Below are positions 1-7,352 of a stretch of 32,905 nucleotides of DNA, one piece after another. The stretch's first letter is position 1, and each line of letters starts with the position of its first letter. The notes under the pieces are model-generated. The model was not told the origin of the DNA, ran no database searches, and was given only the letters and a program-made list of their open reading frames with translations. This DNA comes from Stutzerimonas stutzeri (lineage in GTDB: Bacteria > Pseudomonadota > Gammaproteobacteria > Pseudomonadales > Pseudomonadaceae): positions 1 to 32,905 of the forward strand of contig NZ_JAAMQZ010000046.1 of the NCBI RefSeq assembly GCF_013522825.1. Reading direction: 5' to 3'. The position numbers were made by a program, and so were the translations under genes.

Positions 1-35
1 AATGCCACCCCTGCGTCGCTGCGCTCCGACTGCCC

Positions 36-127
36 GGCCGGATGGCCGTGGAACAGGTGGCCAGATGGCCCTGGAATGCCTGGCCAGATGAGAGCGGACT
101 GGGTGGCCGGATGGCGTGGAATCCGCA
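36..127. repeat. Tandem array of four 23-bp degenerate repeats
   Basis: Four copies begin at 36, 59, 82 and 105, exactly 23 bp apart. Each opens with GGCCRGATG; three continue as GGC..TGGAA, and the third copy (82) is the most diverged. The array ends at the start of the AlpA-like gene. Regular spacing of about two helical turns suggests protein-binding sites (operator or iteron-like), but this is inference. It also produces a spurious repetitive reading frame from position 42. Confidence 0.75.
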
Positions 128-142
128 CCCATGGAGTCCGAG

Positions 143-514
143 ATGGAACATCTATCGCCTCCGCCCGGCGCGTCAATCTCCGAGACCGGCCAGTCTCTTC
201 CGATGCCTGACACGGAAGCCTACGAGGCACTGCCGCAGTTTCCGAAGCGAAGCCCCCTGCCCTTCCGGCGCACCATTCGGCGACAAGAGCTGAGGCAGAT
301 CATCCCGCTATCTGAGACGACCATCTACGAGATGGAGCGTCGTGGCGAGTTCCCTCGACGCTTTAACCTGACACCACGTTGCGTGGTGTGGGACTTGGCC
401 GAGGTGGAAGCATGGATTGAGGAGCGCAAGCAGGCGCCTCGCAGAGACATCAGCGGCCCGGATGTCCGCCTACGGAAAACCCGCCCGGTTCGGGCGGGTT
501 CGGATCAAGCATGA
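143..514 (+). CDS. AlpA-family HTH regulator of the left element
   Basis: About 123 residues. The core (ELRQIIPLSETTIYEMERRGEFP, then a W-D-L-A-E-V-E-A-W-I stretch) is the winged HTH signature of AlpA/phage Cox-like activators. These proteins typically control integrase or excision genes in P4-like islands. A variable Pro-rich N-terminal tail precedes it. I chose the ATG at 143 because GGAG lies 6 nt upstream; an ATG at 131 and a GTG at 116 are in-frame alternatives. It is convergent with the HTH partner gene that ends at 529 and lies immediately after the 23-bp repeat array, which may be its operator. The family call is fairly sure; the target is inferred. Confidence 0.8.
   Translation: MEHLSPPPGASISETGQSLPMPDTEAYEALPQFPKRSPLPFRRTIRRQELRQIIPLSETTIYEMERRGEFPRRFNLTPRCVVWDLAEVEAWIEERKQAPRRDISGPDVRLRKTRPVRAGSDQA
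478..500. terminator. GC-rich hairpin in the last codons of the AlpA-like gene
   Basis: A perfect 10-bp stem (478-487 with 491-500, AACCCGCCCG paired with CGGGCGGGTT) and a 3-nt loop sit between two convergent genes. The pattern fits a bidirectional transcription stop, although no clean T-run follows on either strand. It overlaps the last codons of the regulator. Confidence 0.45.
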
Positions 515-528
515 GGCCTATGATTGCC

Positions 529-1053
529 TTAGCCGACCAGAGCCCCCAGCTCCTCAGAAGTCGAGCGGGGTAGACGCCGACTTTCCTTGGCCAGATTGAC
601 CTGCAAGGCCACTCGCGCCACTTCCAGTACATCTCTGGCCAGCGAATAGCTGCCCCTGGCCTGCAACCAGGTCAGCACATCCGCCAGGTGCCAGATCGAC
701 GCACTGCCCTCGTGCACAGGTGCCGGGAAGCTGCCCGGGTTGGCCAGCATCAGCTTGCGCATGTTCTGTCGCGATACCCCGACCATTTCGGCCACGTCGG
801 TCAGGCCGACCAGATCAGGGGCGACCTCGATCAGCCTGGCCGAGGGCACTGCACTGCGCACATCGGCCAGTGCACTGCGCACAGCCGCATCTGCGTTCTC
901 CGCCTCGCGAATGAACTCCAGCGCCAGCCGCCCCGGCTGACCGATGCCAACCAGGGCATCGTCGCAACCAGCTTCGCCAAGGCGTTCGACCAGCACATCC
1001 GGGTTCCGGTCATCATCGGCGAGTTGGTATTTCAGAGTGAAGGTGTATTCCAT
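529..1053 (-). CDS. HTH-domain DNA-binding protein, probable partner/antitoxin of the upstream HicA-like gene
   Basis: 174 residues from the ATG at 1053, which has GAGGAG upstream; longer in-frame starts would run through the upstream gene. The N-terminal ~75 residues (starting MEYTFTLKYQLAD) form a compact alpha/beta region. They are followed by a MerR/AlpA-type HTH (LTDVAEMVGVSRQNMRKLM, then a W-H-L-A-D-V-L-T-W-L segment) around residues 90-140. The start lies 4 nt after the stop of the small HicA-like gene, so the two are one transcription unit. I recall this pair travelling together in islands of many proteobacteria. An antitoxin/autorepressor role is inference from gene order, overlap-like spacing and the DNA-binding domain; no toxin activity can be read from the sequence. 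Confidence 0.7.
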   Translation of the reverse strand: MEYTFTLKYQLADDDRNPDVLVERLGEAGCDDALVGIGQPGRLALEFIREAENADAAVRSALADVRSAVPSARLIEVAPDLVGLTDVAEMVGVSRQNMRKLMLANPGSFPAPVHEGSASIWHLADVLTWLQARGSYSLARDVLEVARVALQVNLAKESRRLPRSTSEELGALVG

Positions 1054-1057
1054 CGTG

Positions 1058-1333
1058 CTACTCCTCTGCGCCGTCGGCAGCCTCTTGCGGCTTACGGTGC
1101 GTGGTGCAGTTGTCCACGACGCGTCGCAAGGCGCGTGCGTGGTTACCAGGGGTCTTCGGCGTGCTCCACACGCTGGTGATGCAGAACTCGCCGCAACGAC
1201 ACTCCTCGTCGTTGTAGGGACAGTAGATCCGTCCCCAGGCGTGACTGCCGCCAACTTCGATGCGCCACCCCTGCCCTTCGGCATGCTTGAGCGCTTCTTC
1301 GACCTCTTTCTTCGGATGTGAGGGACGGGCCAT
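1058..1333 (-). CDS. HicA-like small protein, putative toxin
   Basis: 91 residues, ATG at 1333 with GGAG 7 nt upstream. The segment EGQGWRIEVGGSHAWGRIYC resembles the HicA mRNA-interferase core: short, basic, with a G-S-H motif in which the His is catalytic in characterised HicA toxins. It differs from classical HicA in the Cys cluster that follows (C-P-Y-N-D-E-E-C-R-C-G-E-F-C), which might bind a metal. It is the first gene of a two-gene unit with the HTH partner, separated by 4 nt. HicA-HicB-type toxin-antitoxin function is inferred from fold-level resemblance and arrangement; an alternative is a regulatory pair with no toxicity. Confidence 0.6.
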   Translation of the reverse strand: MARPSHPKKEVEEALKHAEGQGWRIEVGGSHAWGRIYCPYNDEECRCGEFCITSVWSTPKTPGNHARALRRVVDNCTTHRKPQEAADGAEE

Positions 1334-1360
1334 TAATGATCTCCAGTATTCCCATGACTC

Positions 1361-1386
1361 GACAGGTTGTCAACCGACAACCTGTC
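1361..1386. promoter_or_regulatory. Perfect 11-bp inverted repeat between integrase and toxin-like gene
   Basis: GACAGGTTGTC and its exact complement GACAACCTGTC are separated by AACC. The site lies 27 bp upstream of the HicA-like start and just after the integrase stop codon. No T-run follows, so an operator bound by the HTH partner protein (autoregulation) is more likely than a terminator. This is inference from position and symmetry. Confidence 0.6.
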
Positions 1387-1393
1387 CATTCCT

Positions 1394-2650
1394 CTAAACG
1401 GCGGCACTCAACACCGGCACGGTCACATTGTCGGGCAGCAGCTTCGGCACATGAGTCCGACCATCGACCCAGGCATCAACCATATCGGCCCACTCTTGCA
1501 GCATGTGGCGGCGCTGCTCAGCGTACTCGGCCTTGTTGTAGACCGAGCGCGAGGAACGCCCGTCCTCATGCGCCAAGCACTTCTCGATCCAGTCACCATT
1601 GAAGCCCACTTCGTTGAGGAGCGTGGAGCCAGTCCTGCGCAGGTCGTGAACCGTGAACGGCTCCAACGGCAGCCCCGCTTCCTTAGCACGTGACGCAATG
1701 AGTTGGGTGATCCGGTTCAAGGTGGCGTGTGACATGCAGCGGTGGATGTCATAGCGCGAGGGCAGCACGAACCTCGAGCCAGCAGCACAAGTGTGCAGCG
1801 CCACGAAGATGTCCAGAGCCTGGCGCGACAGGTAGACCACATGGGGATTACGTCCCTTCATCCGCTGTTTGGAGATCGTCCAGGTGGCGTTCTCAAAATC
1901 CACTTCATTCCAGGTCGCCTCAATCAGCTCGCTCTTTCGCACCAGGGTTAGAAGCACCAGGCGCAAGGCCAGCCGAATGGTGGGATATGCAGCAATCGAC
2001 TCCAACTGGTGAAAAGCCAGGCGAATCTCGGTCGGGGTCAGCGCTCGATCCTTCGGCACGAAGGTAGCGATTGACGCAGCCTTCACATCGTCGGCCGGAT
2101 TCTCGACCTTCTCGCCATGCAGGATCGCGAACGCAAAGACTTGCTTCACGATGTCGCGAATGTGGACGGCCGTGGCCGGCGCACCACGGCCCTTCACCTT
2201 GGCACAGAGCGCCCGCAGATCGTCAGGGGTGATTTCGGTCAGGAGCCGGTTCTCGAAGACCGGCAGGATGTCGCGGTCGATGATGCTTTTGCGCATGGAC
2301 CGCGTGCTGTCAGCCATACGCGCATCAGCCAGCCAGCTTTTCAGCATGTCACCAAACGATTTGGCGGCTGTCAGACGCCGCTTGGCTCGCTGTTTTTCTA
2401 GGGAGGGGGATATGCCTTGGGCAACCATTCGCTTGGCATCTAGAAGCTTCTCGCGAGCCATGGCCAGCGAAATTCCCGCTGGGCCATACCGCCCGATGGT
2501 CAGCGTTTCCCGGCGCCCATTGAGACGGTAATCGTAGCGAAAGGTGACGGTACCGCCGGGCGATACCGTCACGTACATGCCATCGCGGTCGGAAGCCTTA
2601 TAGGGCTTGGCTTTGGGCTTGAGATTGCGCAGCGCGGTGTCAGTAAGCAT
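1394..2650 (-). CDS. int: P4-type tyrosine recombinase (integrase) of the guaA-linked element
   Basis: 418 residues, ATG at 2650 with AGGAGG upstream. The N-terminus (LTDTALRNLKPKAKPYKASD) is the DUF4102 arm-binding domain of P4-like integrases. A central SAM-like core-binding domain follows, then the catalytic domain: the first Arg in the LVLLTLVRKSEL segment, the H-D-L-R-R box at about residues 335-339, His about 361 and the nucleophilic Tyr about 371 (S-V-Y-N-K). All catalytic residues are present and the length is normal. It integrates or excises the island. Its gene begins 300 bp from the guaA stop codon and reads away from guaA, the usual layout for islands using the guaA 3' end as target. 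Confidence 0.95.
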   Translation of the reverse strand: MLTDTALRNLKPKAKPYKASDRDGMYVTVSPGGTVTFRYDYRLNGRRETLTIGRYGPAGISLAMAREKLLDAKRMVAQGISPSLEKQRAKRRLTAAKSFGDMLKSWLADARMADSTRSMRKSIIDRDILPVFENRLLTEITPDDLRALCAKVKGRGAPATAVHIRDIVKQVFAFAILHGEKVENPADDVKAASIATFVPKDRALTPTEIRLAFHQLESIAAYPTIRLALRLVLLTLVRKSELIEATWNEVDFENATWTISKQRMKGRNPHVVYLSRQALDIFVALHTCAAGSRFVLPSRYDIHRCMSHATLNRITQLIASRAKEAGLPLEPFTVHDLRRTGSTLLNEVGFNGDWIEKCLAHEDGRSSRSVYNKAEYAEQRRHMLQEWADMVDAWVDGRTHVPKLLPDNVTVPVLSAAV

Positions 2651-2824
2651 CGAGGTTTTTCCTCCTGTTCATGACGGCTTTTACCGTCAAGGGTCAGGAG
2701 ACCTGCTGATGCCGGGAAAGCCGCATGGCGCAAGCTTTCCCAAGGAGAGATTTACCGTCAAAGACCGGTTTGGTCTCGATAGTAAACGGGAGGGTCTTAA
2801 TCCGACCTCCGGTTCCTACCGTCA
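2545..2824. repeat. Cluster of TACCGTCA/TGACGGTA boxes at the integrase start and upstream
   Basis: The 8-mer TACCGTCA occurs at 2564-2571, 2682-2689, 2753-2760 and 2817-2824, and as its complement at 2545-2552. The copies at 2682 and 2753 extend to TACCGTCAA. One copy forms an inverted repeat GACGG-6 nt-CCGTC at 2673-2688, just before the integrase ribosome-binding site. Spaced direct repeats between int and the integration target are typical of arm-type integrase or excisionase sites, or an int operator. The two copies inside the coding start could be chance. Confidence 0.5.
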
Positions 2825-2950
2825 CCCTTACCGCCAGTGCGTTCTGCTGCCCGGCGATAGCCACCGATAGATGCCGTGACGTATTTTCTTCTAAATCAAC
2901 ACGTTACAGCATCTTATCGATAGGTAGCGATACCCCCGAAAGACCTGATT
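2651..2950. other. Integrase-to-guaA junction, probable attachment-site region
   Basis: These 300 bp hold no gene. They contain the integrase promoter region, the TACCGTCA boxes and the junction with the 3' end of guaA. guaA ends normally (PPATIEWE), as expected when an element inserts at the gene's 3' end and restores the last codons. The exact core repeat cannot be set because the other end of the element is outside the window. Confidence 0.5.
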
Positions 2951-4531
2951 TCACTCCCACTCGATCGTCGCCGGCGGCTTGCTCGACACGTCGTAGGTGA
3001 CGCGGGAGATGCCTTCGATTTCGTTGATGATGCGGTTGGAGACCTTCTCCAGCAGCGCATAGGGCAGGTGCGCCCAGCGGGCGGTCATGAAGTCGATGGT
3101 TTCCACCGCGCGCAGGGCGACGACCCAGGCGTAGCGGCGGCCATCGCCGACCACACCCACGGACTTGACCGGCTGGAACACCACGAAGGCCTGACTGGTC
3201 TTGTGGTACCAGTCGAAGTTGCGCAGCTCTTCGATGAAGATGTGGTCGGCGCGGCGCAGCAGGTCGGCGTATTCCTTCTTCACTTCGCCGAGGATGCGCA
3301 CGCCCAGACCCGGACCGGGGAAAGGATGACGGTAGACCATGTCGTAAGGCAGGCCGAGTTCGAGACCGATCTTGCGCACTTCGTCCTTGAACAGTTCGCG
3401 CAGCGGCTCGACCAGCTTGAGGTTCATCTCTTCCGGCAAGCCACCGACGTTGTGGTGCGACTTGATCACGTGGGCCTTGCCGCTCTTGGCGCCGGCGGAT
3501 TCGATCACGTCCGGGTAGATGGTGCCCTGGGCGAGGAACTGGATGTTGTCGAGCTTGCTGGCCTGGGCATCGAAGACGTCGATGAAGGTGCGGCCGATGA
3601 TCTTGCGCTTCTTCTCCGGGTCGGCTTCGCCGGCAAGGTTCTCGAGGAACTGCGCTTCGGCGTCGGCGCGGATCACCTTGACGCCCATGTTCTCGGCGAA
3701 CATCGCCATCACCTGGTCGCCTTCGTGCAGGCGCAGCAGGCCGTTGTCGACGAAGACGCAGGTCAGCTGGTCGCCGATGGCCTTGTGCAGCAGAGCGGCA
3801 ACCACCGAGGAATCGACGCCGCCGGACAGGCCCAGCAGCACGTTGGCATCACCGACCTGGGTGCGGACCTGCTCGATCAGGTCATCGACGATGTTGGAGG
3901 GCGTCCACAGCGCTTCGCAGCCACAGATTTCCAGCAGGAAGCGCGAGAGGATGCGCCCGCCCTGGCGGGTGTGAGTCACTTCGGGATGGAACTGCACGCC
4001 GTAGTAGCCGCGCGTGTCGTCGCCCATGGCGGCAATCGGACAGCTCGGGGTGCTGGCCAGAATACGGAAGCCTTCCGGCAGGTCGGTGACCTTGTCGCCG
4101 TGGCTCATCCAGACGTCGAGGGCGAACATGCCATCGTCGTCCATGTGATCCTCGATGCCGTCGAACAGCTTGGACTTGCCGACCAGATCGACACGGGCAT
4201 AGCCGAATTCGCGCTCATCGGAACCCTGCACCCTGCCGCCAAGCTGCTCGGACAGGGTCTGCATGCCGTAGCAGATGCCGAACAGCGGCACGTTCAGATC
4301 GAACACCGCCTGCGGCGCGCGCGGACTGCCTTCGGCATGCACGGATTCCGGGCCGCCGGCGAGGATGATCCCGCGTGGGTTGAATTCGCGGATGTCCTCA
4401 TCGCTCATATCGAAGGGATGCAATTCGCAATACACGCCCAGCTCGCGCACGCGACGCGCGATCAGCTGGGTGTACTGGGAGCCGAAATCGAGGATCAGGA
4501 TGCGATGGGCGTGAATGTCGGGATGGGCCAT
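2951..4531 (-). CDS. guaA: GMP synthase (glutamine-hydrolysing)
   Basis: 526 residues, full length. It converts XMP to GMP using ATP and glutamine, the last step of guanine nucleotide synthesis, in the cytoplasm. An N-terminal class I glutamine amidotransferase domain has the nucleophile Cys87 in FGICYGMQ and the His-Glu pair in VQFHPEV. The ATP pyrophosphatase domain has the PP-loop GLSGGVDSS near residue 230. The C-terminal dimerisation domain ends KPPATIEWE. It follows guaB on the same strand with a 104-bp spacer and is probably co-transcribed. Its 3' end abuts the left island. Confidence 0.99.
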   Translation of the reverse strand: MAHPDIHAHRILILDFGSQYTQLIARRVRELGVYCELHPFDMSDEDIREFNPRGIILAGGPESVHAEGSPRAPQAVFDLNVPLFGICYGMQTLSEQLGGRVQGSDEREFGYARVDLVGKSKLFDGIEDHMDDDGMFALDVWMSHGDKVTDLPEGFRILASTPSCPIAAMGDDTRGYYGVQFHPEVTHTRQGGRILSRFLLEICGCEALWTPSNIVDDLIEQVRTQVGDANVLLGLSGGVDSSVVAALLHKAIGDQLTCVFVDNGLLRLHEGDQVMAMFAENMGVKVIRADAEAQFLENLAGEADPEKKRKIIGRTFIDVFDAQASKLDNIQFLAQGTIYPDVIESAGAKSGKAHVIKSHHNVGGLPEEMNLKLVEPLRELFKDEVRKIGLELGLPYDMVYRHPFPGPGLGVRILGEVKKEYADLLRRADHIFIEELRNFDWYHKTSQAFVVFQPVKSVGVVGDGRRYAWVVALRAVETIDFMTARWAHLPYALLEKVSNRIINEIEGISRVTYDVSSKPPATIEWE

Positions 4532-4554
4532 TTTTTCTTCACCTGGATTAAATG

Positions 4555-4624
4555 GCTGAAGGCTGGAGGCTGGAGGCTGAACGAAAAAGCGTACTCGTCC
4601 AGCCTCAAGCCTCCAGCCTCCAGC
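4555..4624. repeat. Imperfect inverted repeat between guaB and guaA
   Basis: A 27-nt arm (4555-4581) made of GGCTGGA-type units and a complementary 27-nt arm (4598-4624) match at 24 of 27 positions, with a 16-nt loop. As RNA it forms a long hairpin between the two cistrons. GGCTGGAGGCTGGA-type intergenic repeats are common in Pseudomonas genomes as I recall them. It may tune guaA expression relative to guaB or be a passive repeat. Confidence 0.7.
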
Positions 4625-4635
4625 GAAAAGTTCGA

Positions 4636-6105
4636 TTAACCGACGCGGTAGTTCGGCGCTTCCTTGGTGATCTGCACATCATGCACATGCGATTCAGCCA
4701 TGCCGGCGCCGGTGATGCGCACGAACTGCGGCTGCGTACGCATGTCTTCGATGGTGGCGCTGCCGGTATAACCCATGGAAGCCCGCAGGCCGCCCATCAG
4801 CTGATGGATGATCGCCGCCAGTGTGCCCTTGTACGGTACGCGGCCTTCGATGCCTTCGGGCACCAGTTTTTCGGCACCGGCGGAAGAATCCTGGAAATAA
4901 CGGTCCGAGGAACCCTGGGCCTGGGACATGGCGCCCAGCGAGCCCATGCCGCGATAGGCCTTGTAGGAACGGCCCTGGAACAGTTCGATCTCGCCCGGCG
5001 CCTCTTCGGTGCCGGCGAACATCGAGCCCATCATCACCGCATTGGCGCCAGCGACGATGGCCTTGGACAGGTCGCCGGAGAAACGGATACCACCGTCGGC
5101 GATCATCGGCACACCCGTGCCTTCCAGCGCTGCGGAAACATTGGCGATAGCGGAAATCTGCGGCACACCGACACCGGCAACGATACGGGTGGTGCAGATC
5201 GAGCCTGGGCCGATACCCACCTTGACGCCGTCGGCACCGGCTTCGACCAGCGCCAGGGCCGCTTCGCCGGTGGCGATATTGCCGCCGATCACCTGCAACT
5301 GCGGGAAGTTCTGCTTCACCCAGCGCACGCGGTCGAGCACGCCCTTGGAGTGGCCGTGGGCGGTGTCCACCACCACCACATCGACACCCGCAGCCGCCAG
5401 GGCCTCGACACGCTCGGCGGTATCGGCGCCAGTACCCACGGCAGCGCCGACGCGCAGGCGACCCTGCTCATCCTTGGAGGCCAGCGGGTAGGTCTTGGCC
5501 TTCTCGATATCGCGGAAGGTCACCAAACCGCGCAGATGGAAACTGTCGTCGACCACCAGCATCTTCTCGATGCGATGCTCGTAGAGCTTGGTCTTGATCT
5601 CTTCCAGGCCGGTGCCTTCCTTGACGGTGACCAGCTTGTCCTTGGGCGTCATGATCGCCGCCACGGAGTCGCCGGCATTCGGCGTGAAACGCAGATCACG
5701 ACCGGTGACGATGCCGACTAGTTCCTTGCCGGAAATCACCGGAAAGCCGGAGAAGCCCAGTTCATGGGCCTTGCGCAGCAGCTCGCTGATCTTGGTTTCC
5801 GGCGTGACGGTGACCGGATCATGCACGATGGCCGTTTCATGGCGCTTGACCTTGCGCACTTCGGCAGCCTGCTGCTCGATGCTCATGTTCTTGTGAATGA
5901 TGCCGATGCCGCCTTCCTGCGCCATGGCGATGGCCAGGCGAGCTTCGGTGACGGTATCCATGGCTGCGGAAACCAGGGGGATATTCAGCTCGATCCCACG
6001 GGTCAGGCGGGTTTTGAGACTGACATCCTTCGGCAGGACCTCGGAATATCCGGGGATCAGGAGAACATCATCGAATGTCAGGGCTTCTTGGCTGATACGC
6101 AGCAT
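4636..6105 (-). CDS. guaB: Inosine-5'-monophosphate dehydrogenase
   Basis: 489 residues from the ATG at 6105, the family's usual start (MLRISQEALTFDDVLLIPG), with a GGGGAG site upstream; the open frame continues 22 codons further up but lacks conservation. NAD-dependent oxidation of IMP to XMP is the committed step to GMP. The TIM barrel is interrupted by tandem CBS domains (about residues 95-205). The catalytic Cys304 lies in the loop GPGSICTTRI, and the flap region G-M-G-S-L-G-A-M is present. First gene of the guaBA unit with its own promoter upstream. Confidence 0.99.
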   Translation of the reverse strand: MLRISQEALTFDDVLLIPGYSEVLPKDVSLKTRLTRGIELNIPLVSAAMDTVTEARLAIAMAQEGGIGIIHKNMSIEQQAAEVRKVKRHETAIVHDPVTVTPETKISELLRKAHELGFSGFPVISGKELVGIVTGRDLRFTPNAGDSVAAIMTPKDKLVTVKEGTGLEEIKTKLYEHRIEKMLVVDDSFHLRGLVTFRDIEKAKTYPLASKDEQGRLRVGAAVGTGADTAERVEALAAAGVDVVVVDTAHGHSKGVLDRVRWVKQNFPQLQVIGGNIATGEAALALVEAGADGVKVGIGPGSICTTRIVAGVGVPQISAIANVSAALEGTGVPMIADGGIRFSGDLSKAIVAGANAVMMGSMFAGTEEAPGEIELFQGRSYKAYRGMGSLGAMSQAQGSSDRYFQDSSAGAEKLVPEGIEGRVPYKGTLAAIIHQLMGGLRASMGYTGSATIEDMRTQPQFVRITGAGMAESHVHDVQITKEAPNYRVG

Positions 6106-6142
6106 GGCGGGGGCTCCCCAGGCGGGAAAAAGGAAGCGCGGC

Positions 6143-6171
6143 ATTATACCTGCCAGAGCGCCCGCACTCAA
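6143..6171 (-). promoter_or_regulatory. Sigma70-type promoter of guaB
   Basis: On the minus strand, a -35 box TTGAGT (6171-6166) is followed by a 17-nt spacer and a perfect -10 box TATAAT (6148-6143). Transcription would start near 6136, about 30 nt before the guaB start codon. There is no room for a long leader or riboswitch. Confidence 0.8.
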
Positions 6172-6186
6172 CGCACATCCGCCGCT

Positions 6187-6735
6187 TCAGAGATCCACCC
6201 GGACCTGTGCGCAGGCGAAGCCCAGCCGTTCGGCGAACGCCTCGACGAAGGCCTCGCTCAGCCCTGCTTCGGCCCAGCCGTTGAAGATGAAGCCCAGGTT
6301 GGAAAAGCCGCAGGGCTGCAGGAACAGGAAGCCATTGATGTCATCTTCGAAGCCGCATTCCGGGCAGGTGAATACATCGGTCTCCCCTGGCCACCAGGCT
6401 TCCAGGCTGTCGAACAGCGGCACGCCCACTTCCTGGCGGCAATCGGGGCAGCCCGCTTCTCCGAGAAAGTCGCGCGTCGGCATATAGATGCAGCGCTGGG
6501 TGACAATCTCCAGGCCGTTATGCGCCTGGCCATACGGCAAACGCTCCGGATGCTGCGCGATGCGCCGGGCTCCCGGCCCGATGGCATAGGCCATGCCATC
6601 GCCGCCCTGACCGCACGTGGTCGGCAGTTCCTCGACGATCTCGCTCCTGACCAGCCAGCGCAACAGGGCCCGCGCCTTCGCCTCATGCGCAGGCAGGCTG
6701 GATATCCGGGGGACGAGGATCAGTTGCGCAGTCAT
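6187..6735 (-). CDS. Conserved zinc-ribbon protein of unknown function
   Basis: 182 residues. I do not recognise a function. Visible features are two CxxC pairs (C-P-D-C and C-P-E-C, about 25-30 residues apart) that would make a zinc ribbon, and a mainly hydrophilic sequence with no signal peptide or membrane segment. A weak ribosome-binding site precedes the ATG at 6735. It lies upstream of guaB on the same strand but guaB has its own promoter, so a shared role is not implied. I recall that homologues in Pseudomonas are sometimes mislabelled as sugar transport proteins; nothing here supports that. Confidence 0.75.
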   Translation of the reverse strand: MTAQLILVPRISSLPAHEAKARALLRWLVRSEIVEELPTTCGQGGDGMAYAIGPGARRIAQHPERLPYGQAHNGLEIVTQRCIYMPTRDFLGEAGCPDCRQEVGVPLFDSLEAWWPGETDVFTCPECGFEDDINGFLFLQPCGFSNLGFIFNGWAEAGLSEAFVEAFAERLGFACAQVRVDL

Positions 6736-6806
6736 GACGATACGGGGCGATGGCCAAAGGGAGGCGGCAGCTTAGGCCCTGTGCCAGGCAAATCAAGCCC
6801 GGGCGC

Positions 6807-7265
6807 TCAAAGCGTTTGCGAAACCGACCGGCTGCCACCCTGCCCTGTCCAGCGCGCCCGCAGCACATCATAGATCCAGTTGAAAGCCATGGTGTAGGGC
6901 AGGAAAAACAGGATCAGGCCGATATCCAACACCAGTGCCTCAAGCAGACTAATCGACAACCACCAAGCAGCCAGAGGTACCAGAACCACAATCAGGCCCA
7001 GCTCGAACAGCGATGCATGAACCAATCGCGCCCACAAACCTCGGTGAAAGCCCAAGCGACGCTGCGCCCCGTCGAACCAATAGTTGAACAGCATGTTCCA
7101 GAGCATGGCGACGGTGGAGAACATCAGGGTCAGAGCCCCCAGGTGCGCCAGCGGCTTATCCATCAGCAAGGCCAGAGCCGGCGCACAGATGGCCACCGCG
7201 ATGAGCTCGAAGGCTAGCGCATGGCCGATGCGTTCGCGCAGAGAACGCTGCAGTGGCTGGGTCAT
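6807..7265 (-). CDS. PACE-family (chlorhexidine/biocide efflux) inner-membrane transporter
   Basis: 152 residues from the ATG at 7265 (MTQPLQRSLRERIGHALAFE), with an AGAGG site upstream; a start 9 codons earlier is less likely. Four hydrophobic helices are arranged as two bacterial-transmembrane-pair repeats. The first repeat has the conserved Glu in ALAFEL and the motif MLWNMLFNYWFD; the second has the parallel FELGL and FNWIYD. This is the signature of AceI-type proton-coupled efflux of cationic biocides and polyamines. It is divergent from a LysR regulator with an 87-bp shared spacer, the usual aceI-aceR style layout. Substrate is not deducible. Confidence 0.9.
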   Translation of the reverse strand: MTQPLQRSLRERIGHALAFELIAVAICAPALALLMDKPLAHLGALTLMFSTVAMLWNMLFNYWFDGAQRRLGFHRGLWARLVHASLFELGLIVVLVPLAAWWLSISLLEALVLDIGLILFFLPYTMAFNWIYDVLRARWTGQGGSRSVSQTL

Positions 7266-7282
7266 GAAGAGGCACCTCTCGA

Positions 7283-7300
7283 ATAGCGACAAGGCGCTAT
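7283..7300. promoter_or_regulatory. Candidate LysR operator in the divergent spacer
   Basis: ATAGCG-ACAAGG-CGCTAT is an exact inverted repeat of 6-bp arms. It lies 18-35 bp from the PACE start and about 53 bp from the LysR start, where a divergent LysR-type regulator would bind. Inference from symmetry and position. Confidence 0.45.
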
Positions 7301-7352
7301 GATCATCGGTAAAGCGGTTATCAAAAAATCAGCTGCCATCGGAAAAAGCGAT

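Noticed and set aside
42..293. Small frame over the left repeat array
   Set aside because: Its repetitive Trp/Pro-rich translation is produced by the 23-bp DNA repeats, and it overlaps the better-supported AlpA gene.
3068..4639. Long open frame antisense to guaA (over 500 codons)
   Set aside because: guaA is certain on the other strand; composition (His/Asp/Val-rich, no domain) is the usual mirror of a high-GC gene.
4532..6142. Guanine riboswitch controlling guaBA
   Set aside because: The promoter lies only about 30 nt from the guaB start and the guaB-guaA spacer is a simple repeat hairpin, leaving no room for an aptamer.
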